The translations under genes were made by a program, and so were the position numbers. Below the pieces are notes generated by a model. It made no database searches and was not told where the DNA came from. It worked only from the letters and a program-made list of their open reading frames with translations. Shown piece by piece: positions 1-11,253 of a stretch of DNA of 64,000 nucleotides (position 1 is the stretch's first letter; every line of letters begins with the position of its first letter). The stretch comes from Bromus sterilis. Its lineage: Eukaryota > Streptophyta > Magnoliopsida > Poales > Poaceae. The stretch is from positions 22,295,282 through 22,359,281 of the forward strand of contig OX465600.1 of the NCBI GenBank assembly GCA_950022295.1, in the 5' to 3' direction.

Positions 1-372
1 GTCAATTGGGAAAATAATTACATAGACTATCAGTGATTATTTGGATAGCAAGGAAGTAGATATGAAGAACAAGAAGAAGGCCAAGCTAGGAGAGGAATCA
101 TTCAAATGTGAAGAGATCCAGAAGATGGTTAGGATGGTTATGCTGCTGAATTCACTGTCAGAAAGTGTGAAATATCTGATTTCCCTCATGAAGATGGCAG
201 TGCTACTATTATTTGGCAATCTGTCATAGTTTTGGTGTTAGTTCTAGTTAGGATGTGAATGTATTCAGTACCTAAACTATTGCAGTGCCATTGTTATTTG
301 TAACCTTCCTGTAATTCATAACTATGTGGAATCGATGATGTGATGTTTGAAACATTTGTGTGTTGCAACTAT
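1..372. other. region downstream of the MULE transposase gene, no recognised gene
   Basis: A short Lys-rich plus-strand frame ends at 229 and would converge on the transposase gene. It starts with no ATG after an in-frame stop at 23-25, and I recognise no domain. It may be the last exon of a second MULE gene or non-coding DNA. Nothing else is supported here. Confidence 0.3.
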
Positions 373-708
373 CTGAACTCTCACTGTAAAAAAATTCAGA
401 GATTGCAAACTGAACTCTCACTGTAAAAAAATCAGAATTTAGAAATTGAACTCTCATTGTAAAAAAATTAAGAGATTGCAAACTGAACTTTCACTGTAAA
501 AAAAATCCAGAGATTCCAAACTGAATGCTCACTGTTAAAAAAATCAGAAATTGCAAACTGAACTCTTACTATAATAAAAAAATAGAAATTGCAATCTGAA
601 ATCTCACTGTAAAAAATTCAGAACTTGCTACTTTTTTACAGTGAACTCTCACTGTAAAAAAATGCAGAAATTGCAACTTTGTACACCCAAATCTCACTGT
701 CAAAAAAT
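373..708. repeat. degenerate ~36-bp tandem repeat (CTCTCACTGTAAAAAAA motif)
   Basis: About nine diverged copies of a unit built on CTCTCACTGTAAAAAAA followed by TCAGAGATTGCAAACTGAA-like sequence. It lies about 300 bp beyond the stop codon of the minus-strand transposase gene, in the position expected for subterminal repeats of a Mutator-like element. From 709 to 1008 the DNA is AT-rich and shows nothing further. Confidence 0.75.
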
Positions 709-1008
709 ATTTCACAGAAAATATATTTCCAAGTCACAGAAAAACTTTGCAAACAATACCAGATCACTGTCAACTCTCACAGTAAATTATTTCCAAGTCA
801 TATCCAGATAACTTGTATATATATTGGTAGGTGCACCAAATAATTAACTGCAAACATCCAGAATATATATATGTACATCCAGATGACATCTATATGTCTA
901 TATAGGTTTAAAAGCAGATAAATATCCTAGATAACTGATAATATCCAGAACCTTGACCCTATGTAAACAAAATGCAAAATAACATCCACCATTACATGGA
1001 CATGTCAC

Positions 1009-4000
1009 TTAGGACCTGAGTTCATCAAACATGTTCACTCTGCTTGGGTTCCTTCCTCCAACTGCATTTTTGCTCTCCTGTTGAGCCCTCTTCTTTGCTT
1101 CTGCTGTTGTTCTTTTCTCTAGTGCAACCCTCTTCTTTTCTTGAGCATCTGATTTTTTCTTAGCCGCTGCTGCCTCTTTCTTAGCTGCTGCTGCAATTTT
1201 CCTGGCTTCAACTTCTTCTTCCCTTTTTGCTTTTCTCTCTGCCTTTAGAGCTTCTCTTTCTTCAGCTTTTTTTGCCTTTGCTGCTTCTTTTCTAGCAATG
1301 TCTTCACCTGCTTTTTGCAGTGCTGCTGCTTCTCTCTGTGCAAGGATTGCAGCACATCTCTGTTCATGCAACACCTCATTGGCATGTTGTTTTGCCTCAC
1401 TCATCACCTCAACTCTTGTTTTAAGACTGCCTAGTCTTCTTGCAGTGCTAGTTCCTGCAGATGGTATTTCTGCTCTTGCATCTTGGAGGAAAGAACTTTC
1501 AGGTAAAGGTTCTGGTAATTTATTTTTCTTTGTTTTTGGTGCCTGCAAGATTATACATACATGTTACATATACAAATAGTAATGCAGTAAAGAAATCTGC
1601 AAGTGCATTTCAAAAATACCTCATTTCTCATGATTTCCATCATAGAATGGGGGTGAACACATCCAATTGGAGGCATGTCCTGTTCCTGTGTGACAACAGG
1701 CTCCTCTGTTAGTTGTGTGACTGTAGGTTCCTGTGTCACATTAGGATCAAGGTCTTGGTCTTGAAATGATGTTGTTGACCTTTTTCTCTTCGTGACATGT
1801 TTTTCCATAGGCTTTGTAGCAGGTAGACCTTCCTTGAAAGCATTGCAACTTTTTTTGTTATGTCCTGGTTGGTTACAGTGGCTGCAATGAATAATAGTTC
1901 CATGCCTTGTGATCTTTTTCCCTCCTTTGCTAGCAATTACTTCCTCTGGTTGTAGTCTTCTGTTTTTAGCTTTTCTTCCTTTCTTCTTCTCATACAATGG
2001 AGGCTTAATCACACATCCACCCATTTTCTCCCACTCCCTCTTGTCCGTGCAAGGCATAATGATGTGAGAGTATGCTTTCGAGAAATAACAAAGAGCATAA
2101 CACTTGTGCACCATTTCTTCAGGATCAATTTGTTCTTCTCTGTAACATGATATAGCATGTGGGCAAGGAATACCAGATAGCTGCCATCTTCTACATGTAC
2201 ATGCCTTAAGTTGCAGCTCCACAATGTAGTTTCTCCCATGGGAGGAAACTTGAAATATACCCTCTCCTGCATTAATAGGGTAACAACTGCTAGACCATTC
2301 AATGTGCTTTGCAAGCCTTTTCTTGATCTTAGGGCAGATAGGTCCATCCCATTTCTTACACTCTTGTTGTTTGGTATAGAGCCTGCTTGATAATTGTGAC
2401 TTGATTTTGTCAATCATACTGATAATTGGCAAGTCCCTTGCTTCCAAGATATACCTACAAGTAAAAACCCTCACAGTTAGCACTTACCACTCATAAGTTA
2501 TGTACTCCCTCCTACCCATAATAAGTGTCGCTCATCTAGTACTCCCTCCGACCCATAATAAGTGTCGCTCGTCTAGTACTCCCTCCGACCCATAATAAAT
2601 GTCGCTCATCTAGTAATAAGTTTTCAAATGTGATAACAATTGTGAAGTTTTCAAATGTGATAACAGACAACACTTACTTGTTGAAAACTTCACAATTGTT
2701 GTTCAATAGGATATCACATTTTGGCAAATCTGTCTGGAATGCTCTCACCCAAGTGCTAGGCCTCTTCTCTGCCAACCAATCATAAGCATCAGCATCTATT
2801 ACTTTCATTTCTTCCATGTAATCTTCATACTGATCAGCTGTGGTGCACCTGGCTATCTTCCACAACTGATTTTTGAGAACATCACCTCTGAATTTCTCTC
2901 TAAAGTTCTGCCATAAGTGTCTAACACAAAATCTATGTTCAGAGTCAGAGAAGTGCTCTTCTACAGCATTGATCAGCCCCTTTTGTTTATCTGACATCAC
3001 TGTCCATGGTGCAGAGTTGTGAATTCCTAAATCTTCTTTTAGTGTTCTCAGAAACCAGCTCCAAGACTTTGTGTCTTCAACATCTACAATGCTGCAAGCC
3101 ACTGGAAAAATACAATCATTAGGGTCCATGCCCACAGCAGACAATAGCACACCTCCATATTTTGTTTTCAAATGACATCCATCTAGGCAAATTATGGGCC
3201 TGCAACCTGCAAGAAATCCTCTTTTACATGCATCAAAACTGAAGTAGCATTTGCTAAACCTTGATTCATTGTCCAGCCGAATAAAGAAGGAGTTGCCAGG
3301 ATTTGATCTCCTAACTTCATTTGCATAATCCCATAACATGTTATATTGGGCCTCTTCATCTCCATGGATAATTTTCATTGCTAATCTCCTAGCTCTGCTC
3401 AGTTTACTACAAGATGGTGCCATGTTCCAATCTTTTTGAACTATTCTTGCAAAATTTCTCAATGTCATTCCTTGATCTGCCCTAAAGTACTCCAAGTACT
3501 TGTTGGCAAGAAATGTGGATGTAAATGCTCCAACCTTCCATTTCTTGGAACATTTGTGCTCACTGCTAAACCTCTTGATGACCATACAATTTTTTCTACT
3601 ATCAAAGCTACACCAAATGTTCCATGGACAATGAGATTGACACTTTGCTGAAATTCTTTTCCTATCATTCACTGGAAATCTGATATCAAATCTGTTTTTG
3701 CAACTATATTCTCTCACTGCTTTCCTGAACAACTCTGGGGACTGGAAGACTTGCCCAACCCTGAACTGTGGATCATGCAAATCTGCAGTCCTAAAAGTTT
3801 GGAATTTATACTTTCTGGCTGCTTCTTCATCAGAATCTGGTGGCTCAAGTCCCTCTTCATCTGAATCTATCATTGGATCTGGCTTAGCTCTAATATTTAT
3901 GTCAGCAACAGGATCTTCAACTGTGTCCTCCTTCAGATCATCATCTAAATCACTGACATTGTAGTCACTGTCTGCAATATCATCTTCATAGACAGAACCT

Positions 4001-5020
4001 TGTTCACTGACATTGTAGTCACTGTCACCATCCTGCTCCTCTTCATTATCATCTGCTGCATTTTCAGAGACAACCTCAACACCAACATCTTCCTGCTCTT
4101 CTTTTCCAGCATGCTCTTCTTCAACAAAATGCAACTTTTCTTCACCAAAATGATGATTTTCTTCTAGTTGTTCTGCATCTGTGTCATGACATGATTGCTT
4201 GCACAACATTTCTTGCACTGCTTCCTCTTTGATCTTGTGATTCTGCAGTGCTTCCTCCTTAACCCTCTGAAACTTCTTCTGCAATGCTTCATTTTTAATA
4301 TCCTTTTCATAAATGTAGGAAATTGGTTTGATAGGAGTAACCACTTTGGGCAATTCTGCTACTGGAAACTCAATGACATCATCCCACACTAGGGGTGCAT
4401 TTGTAAAACTATGATCATGATCAAGATATAAGTGAATGTACTTGTGACCAAAGGTAACATGTGCTCTCATGTTTAGACAATTGTCATTACATGTAATCTT
4501 CACTAGCCCTCCTTGATTCATCGGTTTCCCAGGCATACAATAATACATGTCCAGTCTGCCCCTAGCTTCATACCCCAGTTCTTCAACTATATCCTCCAAA
4601 TCATCGACGGTAAGTGTATCCCCCTCAACATAATCATACCAGGTGCTTCCTCCATCTGCGTATGTACGATCTCTTCCAGCTCCCACAAATGAACCACCAA
4701 AATTTATGCAAAGACTGAAGCTTGCGGGTTTGTCGAATTCCTCTGTACCAAAAATCAAAGAGAATGAACATGAGGGCCAAAAACCTACAAATAATCACAA
4801 GCACATGCTGCAGAACGTAATAACTAACACTAATCGCTATTAAAAACAACAAGATCATGAAAATCGAGCACAAAACTTCACAAATCCTCGGGCATATGGG
4901 TGGGATTCAGAGAAAGGGGTAGGGTTCCTCGGACATAGGGGCGGGATTCAGAGAGAGGGGTAGGGCGCACATACCATACACAGGAGGTGGATCTCCTTCT
5001 GCTCGACGGCGAGGAGCCAT
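1009..5020 (-). CDS. MuDR-like transposase, four exons, apparently intact
   Basis: Predicted exons are 5020-4975, 4742-2678, 2454-1620 and 1542-1009, joined by GT..AG introns. They sum to 3480 nt, 1160 codons with the stop, without a break. The first exon starts at an ATG and gives MAPRRRAEGDPPPVY. Domains in order: a PB1-like fold (about 20-120), an acidic stretch with repeated DSDYNVS (about 190-320), a Mutator DNA-binding/FAR1-like domain (about 340-415), a MULE catalytic core with Asp in LDGCHLK (about 537) and MSDKQKG (about 600), a SWIM zinc finger CTCRRW..CPH (about 790), a CX2CX4HX4C zinc knuckle (about 893-907) and a Lys/Ala/Glu coiled coil (982-1159). It should bind the element's termini and catalyse its transposition. 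I did not place the third catalytic acid with certainty. Confidence 0.85.
2503..2613. repeat. three tandem 37-bp Stowaway-type termini inside transposase intron 2
   Basis: Three direct copies of a 37-bp unit start at 2503, 2540 and 2577, each beginning TACTCCCTCC and containing CCCATAATAAGTGTCGCTC. This resembles one terminal inverted repeat of a Triticeae Stowaway MITE, but no opposite end or TA-flanked body is present. The array sits in the 223-bp intron (2455-2677) of the MULE gene. Next to it the exon-edge sequence TTTTCAAATGTGATAACA is also duplicated. Confidence 0.7.
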
Positions 5021-5953
5021 GGTTCCTCGGGGGCCGCCGTCACTTCGACGGTTGATGGCTTCGTCGGCGGCGGTGAGGAAACCTAACTGCTCCCTTGTTT
5101 TCCTGTGCGTTCGCCTCCCTCCCCTGTTTCCTTGGAGAAATCAAGACCAACCAGGTTGAGGCGAAGCGGTAGAGAGGCACTTTAATTTTGTGTACGTGGC
5201 AGGCCGATGTGGCGAGTCAACTCGGTCAAACCATCCATGTGGGCAAGATTACAGACGAAACGGTACGAATGACCGTATAACAACGTAGATTACTGTTTTC
5301 AGTGACCGCGGCTTGGTGTTTAAGGAATACAGTGAGCAAACTGAACCCTAGAGACAAGTTTAATGACCGTAGATGTAATTTTCTCCTCTCTTTGTCCTAG
5401 GGCGCCAGCTGCGCCCATCGCCCCTGCGGGTTGCTGCTCTATCTACGGCTGCTGCAAGCGGACGGCTGCTGCAAGCGGACGGCTGCTGCAAGAGGACGGC
5501 CGCCGCTGGCACTCTATCGGCACCCAGGCTTCCGGCACAGCCTGTGCTTGCCCGATTTGAGGTAGCGCGCTGCTCGTAGCTCATCCACTGCCCCTTAATT
5601 TCAATTTAGGTTTTCCTGTGTGTTGTGCTATGTACTTTCCAGTACACTAACTAATTCACTTGCATATTATTTTGTGTTAAATTATGCCATTTGTGATTGA
5701 CAAAAGTGATGGTTGCCTAATCACATGTATTGAGCGGGATGTCTTTTTAACTGAATAGTGATATATAATTGATATTTGTATGGCCATGCAAAAGTTTAGT
5801 CTAAAAACATAGAATTCATTAATCTTCCATGTATATACTACTACTATATAGGATTTTTTGTATGCAAAACTGAGATTTGAATAAACATTTTAATGTATCT
5901 TTAAGGCCATATTGATCTATTTCTTTGTGGTATTGATAATTACTTACACTAGA
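5021..5953. other. MULE upstream region and flanking AT-rich DNA
   Basis: The part next to the transposase ATG is GC-rich and probably holds its 5' leader and promoter. From about 5600 the DNA is AT-rich with no coding signal, up to the CACTA terminus. Apart from the 17-bp repeat listed separately, I see nothing in it. Confidence 0.4.
5447..5497. repeat. 17-bp minisatellite, three copies
   Basis: GGCTGCTGCAAGCGGAC is repeated three times head to tail (5447, 5464, 5481); the last copy has one or two substitutions. It is in frame-neutral GC-rich DNA close to the likely right end of the MULE. Confidence 0.85.
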
Positions 5954-5984
5954 CACTAGTAGAAAATGGGGCAACCATCTAAGC

Positions 5985-6205
5985 CTTTAGTACCGGTTTC
6001 CTTACGAACCGGTACTAAATGGGTCTTTCGTACCGGTTTGGGCGTCCAGGCGGGCGAGGAGCTTTCGTACCGGTTCGTGAGGAGCTTTCGCACCGGTTCG
6101 AGTTAGGAACCGGTACTAAAGGTTTTCGGCCAAAATTTCAGACGGTGGGTGGGGCCAGGGCTGGTCCTTTGGTACCGGTTCATGTGGAGAACCGGTACTA
6201 ATTTA
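5985..6205. repeat. left subterminal hairpin repeats of CACTA 1
   Basis: Several copies of a short palindromic unit, TAGTACCGGTT-spacer-AACCGGTACTA, sit just inside the left terminus. In En/Spm-type elements such subterminal motifs are binding sites for the accessory transposase protein (TNPA in maize). Each unit here can itself fold into a hairpin with a spacer of about 6-10 nt. Confidence 0.85.
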
Positions 6206-6737
6206 GCTCATGCCCACCCGATTCATCCCTGTCCCATGCCCACCTGATTCATCCTTCATTTCTTCCTCTCTCTCTCACATTTCTAAAATTTTTGCACCTC
6301 TCACACTCCAACAAATCTTCATTTTTTGTCCACCATTTTAACAAGATTAACGACATCTATCTATCCAAGGGTTAGCAATATCATCCTTTCTTCCGGCGTT
6401 CCTAATTTAGCTCATCTCTTTGCTAGTTAACTTGTATTATTTTTCTAGTGCTAGCAAGGTGTTCGATGAAATGCCTAAGTTAGGGATTTTATTTTATTTA
6501 TATGAAATTTGAGCTGAAATTATATTATGTTTTGTAGGTTTTAGTATCATCCCTGTCCTCACCGCTGTCGATCGCCGGCGTCGTCCCCTAGCCGACACCG
6601 TACCACCTCGGTGAGCCCCTTCTTTTTTATAAAAAAACTTAGTTTTATGTGATAAACTTGAATATTAATTAAGTTGGTCACTCATATATCTATGATGTTG
6701 TGTAATTAATGATTTTTGATATACATATATAATGCAG

Positions 6738-9700
6738 ATGAGTCGGCAATGGATGTACGGTGACCGGTGCCATCCCGACTTCATTAAAGGCATGCATTAT
6801 TTTCTCAGCGTGGCTGAGGCAAACAACCGGACGAATGGTTTCATCTATTGTCCATGTAGTTCCTGTAAGAATATGAAGGATTACTCTACCTCAAAGACCA
6901 TTCACGTCCACCTGCTGGAGAACGGTTTCATGCCCAGCTATAATTGTTGGACCAAGCACGGAGAAAGTGGGGTTATATTGGAAGACAACGAAGAAGAAGA
7001 GGATAGTGACAACTATCCTATTTTCACTGAAGACGGTGATAGTAGAATGGGGGAAGACGAAGCTGAAGAAGAGCCCATTTTTGATGAGCCGATTTTTGAT
7101 GACCCCGATGACGATTTGGGTCGGGCCATTCTTGATGCGAAGATAAACTGCGGAAGTGAAAAGGAGAGGTTGAAGTTGGAGAAAATGTTAGAGGATCACA
7201 ACAAACTGTTGTACCCAAATTGCGAAGATGGCCAGAAAAAGCTGGGTACCACGCTGGAATTGCTGCAATGGAAGGCAGAGAATGGTACTACTGACAAGGG
7301 ATTTGAAAAGTTGCTGAAAATAATAAAGAAAATGCTTCCAGGGGAGAACGTATTTCCCTCTAGTACGTAGGAAGCAAAGAAGGTTGTCTGCCCTCTAGGA
7401 TTAGAGGTGCAGAAGATACATGCATGCATCAATGACTGCATCCTCTACCGCAAGGAGTACGAGAATTTGAATGCATGCCCGGTATGTAGTGCATTGAGGT
7501 ATAAGATCAGCCGAGATGACCCTGGCGATGTTGAGGGCGAGTCCACCCCCAGGAAGAGGGTTCCTGCGAAGGTGATGTGGTATGCTCCTATAATACCACG
7601 GTTGAAACGTTTGTTCCAAAACAAAGAGCATGCCGAGTTGTTGCGATGGCACAAAGAGGACTGTAAGAAAGATGTGATGCTAAGACACCCCGCTGACGGG
7701 TCGCAGTGGAGAAAAATCGACAGACAGTTCAAGTCATTTTCAGATGACGCAAGGAACTTAAAACTTGGTCTAAGTACAGATGGCTTTAATCCTTTCGGGG
7801 AGCAGAGCTCCAGTCATAGCACCTGGCCAGTGACTCTATGTATCTATAACCTTCCTCCTTGGTTGTGCATGAAGCGGAAGTTCATTATGATGCCAGTGCT
7901 CATCCAAGGCCCGAGGCAACCAGGCAACGACATTGATGTGTACCTGAGGCCATTGGTTGAAGAACTTTTACAGTTGTGGCGTGAAGAAGGTGTACGTGTG
8001 TGGGATGAGCACAAAAAGGAGGAATTTGACCTGCATGCCTTGCTTTTTGTAACCATCAATGATTGGCCTGCTCTTAGTAACATTTCAGGGCAGTCAAACA
8101 AGGGATACGATGCATGCACACACTGTTTAGGTGAGACTGACATTATATATTTGGGAAACAAGAATGTGTACCTGGGGCATCGTCGATTTCTTCCAAAACA
8201 ACATCATGTAAGAAAGAGAGGAAAGCATTTCAGAGGTGAGGCAGATAACCGAACGAAGCCTACCCGCCCTACTGGGAATGTTATATATGATATGGTCAAG
8301 GATTTAAAAGTGATCTTTGGAAAGGGTCCTGGCGGACAATCTATTCCGCATGATGTTGACGGACACGTACCCATGTGGAAGAAGAAGTCTATATTCTGGG
8401 AGCTACCCTACTGGAAATTCCTAGAGGTTCACTCGGCAATCGACGTGATGCACGTGACGAAAAATCTTTGCGTGAACCTGCTAAACTTCTTGGGCGTGTA
8501 TGGGAAGACAAAAGATACACCGGATGCACGGCAAGACCAGCAAAGTATCCACGAAGGAAACAACCTGAATCCAGAGAAGTATCAAGGTCCTGCCAGCTAC
8601 GCTCTTACCAAAGAAGAGAAGGAGATCTTTTTTGAAGTACTGAGTAGCATCAAGGTCCCGTCTGGCTTCTCGTCGAATATAAAGGGGATAATAAACATGT
8701 CAGAGAAAAAGTTTCAAAACCTAAAGTCTCATGACTGCCACGTGATTATGAGACAATTACTTCCGGTTGCATTGAGGGGGCTTCTGCCGGAAAATGTTCG
8801 AGTACCCATTGTCAAGCTATGTGCGTTCCTCAATGCAATTTCTCAGAAGGTGATCAATCCACTAACTCTACAAAATTTACAGTAGGATGTGGTGCAATGT
8901 CTAGTCAGCTTCGAGTTGGTGTTCCCACCATCCTTCTTCAATATTATGGCACATCTCCTAGTTCACCTGGTCGAAGAGATTAGCATTCTCGGTCTTGTAT
9001 TTCTACACAACATGTTTCCCTTTGAGAGATTCATGGGAGTCTTAAAGAAGTACGTTCATAACCGTGCTAGGCTAGAAGGAAGCATCTCCAAGGGCTATGG
9101 AACAGAGGAGGTCATTGAGTTTTGTGTTGACTTTATTCCTGACCTTAAGCCGATCGGTGTTCCTGAATCGCGCTATGAGAGGAGACTGGGTGGAAAAGAC
9201 ACGCTAGGGAAGAAAGCAACAACGTGTATGGACGGACATTCTTTCACTCAAGCACACTACACAGTTCTACATAATTCTATCTTGGTGGCTCCGTACATAG
9301 TGGAACACAAGGATATCTTACGCTCCGAATACCCGGAGCAACATGAAGATTGGATTGATGGAGAACACATGAAGACTTTCGGCGGTTGGTTGCAAAATCG
9401 TCTAATGAATGTCACTGATGAAGAACAACTATACTTGTTGGCCAAGCAACCATCTTCGACTATATCGACTTTTCAAGGGTACGAGATTAATGGGAATACA
9501 TTTTACACGTTCGCCCAAGATAAAAAGAGCACCAACCAAAACAGTGGTGTCCGCTTTGATGCAGCAGAGGGCAATGGGAAAAAGGTCACATATTATGGGT
9601 ACATAGAGGAGATATGAGAACTTGACTATGGACCTAATTTCAAGGTCCCTTTGTTCCGGTGCAAATGGTTCAACCTGAAAGACGGGGTACAGGTAGACCC

Positions 9701-10061
9701 GCAGTACGGAATGACTACAGTGGATCTCAAGAATCTAGGGTACGACACTGAACCATTCGTCCTAGCCAGTGAAGTGGCTCAGGTTTTTTATGTGAAGGAC
9801 ATGTCTACCAAACCGAAAAAAAGAAAAGAAAGGCAAGAGTACACATTATACGATGAGCCAAAGCGCCACATAGTTCTTTCAGGAAAAAGAAACATCGTGG
9901 GAGTAGAGGACAAGACAGACATGTCAGAAGATTATAATAAGTTTGATGATATTCCACCCTTCAAGGTAAAAACTGACCCAAGCATCATCTTAAATAATGA
10001 AGATTGTCCATGGTTGCGTCGCAATCAGAACAAAGGGAAACACACGAAGAAAACTCATTAG
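6738..10061 (+). pseudogene. CACTA 1 ORF1: TNP2-type transposase with three nonsense codons
   Basis: A single reading frame runs from an ATG just after a splice acceptor (AG at 6736-6737; likely 5'-UTR intron from about 6612) to a stop at 10059-10061. It is broken by TAG at 7368-7370, TAG at 8883-8885 and TGA at 9615-9617, with no frameshift. From the related protein of the second CACTA element, the TAG at 8883 replaces an acidic residue and the TGA at 9615 a conserved Trp in EEI-W-EL; each is a one-base change. Domains: an N-terminal transposase-associated region with CPCSSCKN zinc-type cysteines (about 1-75), the Transposase_21/TNP2 core, a DUF4218-like region (PSFFNIMAHLLVHLVEEI), and a C-terminal DUF4216-like region (FRCKWFNLKDGVQ). 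This class performs cutting and joining of CACTA ends. Confidence 0.92.
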
Positions 10062-10279
10062 ACTAGCTAGATAGGGATCATAACTTGTGTATCTCAATAT
10101 GGAAATCACTTTTGTGTAATGATGTTACTGTATGTAAGATATGGAAATCACCGCGACCCCGATGCCAGCGACGACGACATCGGCGACTCCAACATTCGAA
10201 TCTAGCCATGTGTATCTTAATTTTCAGTTGAGCTATGTACTTTAATTCGAGTTCAATCGTAATAAAATTTTATTCCCGC

Positions 10280-10636
10280 ACATCCAGAGACAAAGAGCGA
10301 AAAAGAGAGAGAAAGGACAAGGGGCAGGGGTGAAAAAAGTGCATGTGCACAAGTGTTGGAGAAAAAGAAATACAAAAAAAAGAAATAGAAATAGAAAAAA
10401 AGAAATAGAAAAGAGAAATAAATAGAAAAGAAAAAGAGAAAGAAACAGAAAATAAAAGAAAAAGAAATAGAAAAGAGAAAGAAACAGAAAAAAAAGAAAT
10501 AGACATAGAAAAAAAAGAAATAGAAAACAGAAAGAAATAGAAAAAAACAGAAAAGAAAAGAAAAAGAAAAAGAGAAAGAAAATAAAAAGAAACAGAAAAG
10601 AAAAGAAAAAGAAATAGAAAAGAAAAAGAAAAAGGG
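10280..10636. repeat. ~350-bp polypurine (GAAA/AGAAATAG) low-complexity tract
   Basis: Almost every base on the plus strand is A or G, in irregular repeats of AGAAATAG, GAAAAAG and GAAACAG; scattered T residues come from the ATAG words. It lies between ORF1 and the internal copy of the subterminal repeats of CACTA 1. Long purine runs can form triplex DNA; that is an inference and was not tested. Confidence 0.85.
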
Positions 10637-10800
10637 GCTTTAGTACCGATTCGTGTTAGGAACCGGTACGAAAGGTTTTCGGCCAAATTTCAGACGATGG
10701 GGTGGGGCCAGGGCTGGACCTTTGGTACCGGTTCGTCCCTACAACCGGTACCAAAGACCTTTGGTGCCGGTTTGGGGTTGGAACCGGTACGAAAGGTCCT
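10637..10800. repeat. internal copy of the CACTA 1 subterminal repeat region
   Basis: This stretch repeats the block at about 6060-6205: TTCGTGTTAGGAACCGGTAC, then GGTTTTCGGCCAAA, then a GGGTGGGGCCAGGGCTGG core, then TTTGGTACCGGTTCG. It carries the same TACCGGTT/AACCGGTA hairpins as the element ends. It sits just upstream of the GC-rich leader of ORF2, where a promoter would be expected. Confidence 0.85.
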
Positions 10801-10875
10801 TTCCTTCCCCAAATCAACCCCGCGCGAGCCACTTTCTCACATCTTCTCACACTGCTGCCCGCCTCCCCCCGAGGA

Positions 10876-10990
10876 GAAGCTCGCCGCGACCGCCTCACTC
10901 CCGTGGACGCCCGTCGCCGTGCCGGCGAGCTAGCGCAAGCTCACCGCCGCCGCCTCCCTCCCGTAGACGCCCGTCGCCGTGCCGGTGAGC
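10876..10990. repeat. 60-bp direct duplication in the ORF2 leader
   Basis: Two copies with a period of 60 bp, sharing CCCGTCGCCGTGCCGG and CAAGCTC/GAAGCTC-CCGC elements. They are GC-rich and lie in the presumed 5' leader of ORF2; the region to about 11250 shows no supported coding sequence. Confidence 0.75.
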
Positions 10991-11253
10991 ATCCCCGCCT
11001 CCCTCGCCCTGTTCCCGCCGCCCTTCCTTGCCAGCACGCCCCGCTTGTGGCTGCGGTGGGTCGTCGGGCTGTGTGTGCTCGCCATATGAAGATTTCATTC
11101 ATGCCACTTGTTTTACCAACGAAAATGCCCCATTTCGCCGGGCTTCAGAGGCAGCGTGGAGTGCATCGAGACGGTGGACTTCAGGGGGCTCAAGAGGCCA
11201 TTTTGATCGGTGCAGATGCTGGATTTTTTGGCGTCTGCTTTCACCTTGTTTAG

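Larger units (their letters stand above)
1..5395 (-). mobile_element. MuDR-like (MULE) DNA transposon, ends uncertain
   Basis: This stretch is assigned to a Mutator-like element because it contains a full MULE transposase gene on the minus strand, with A-rich tandem repeats downstream of its 3' end. The termini are not secure. The complement of about 5361-5390 and the sequence at about 8-36 share an imperfect inverted match built on ATTACAT. That would put nearly the whole element inside the window, but the match is gapped and no 9-bp target duplication was found. The left end could lie outside the window. Confidence 0.55.

Noticed and set aside
5360..5584. Short frames on both strands across the 17-bp repeat
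   Set aside because: They reflect GC-rich repeated sequence at the edge of the MULE and lack any gene context.
10270..10686. Minus-strand open frame rich in Phe and Ser (138 codons)
   Set aside because: It is the complement of the polypurine tract; its composition comes from the low-complexity DNA and it has no domain.
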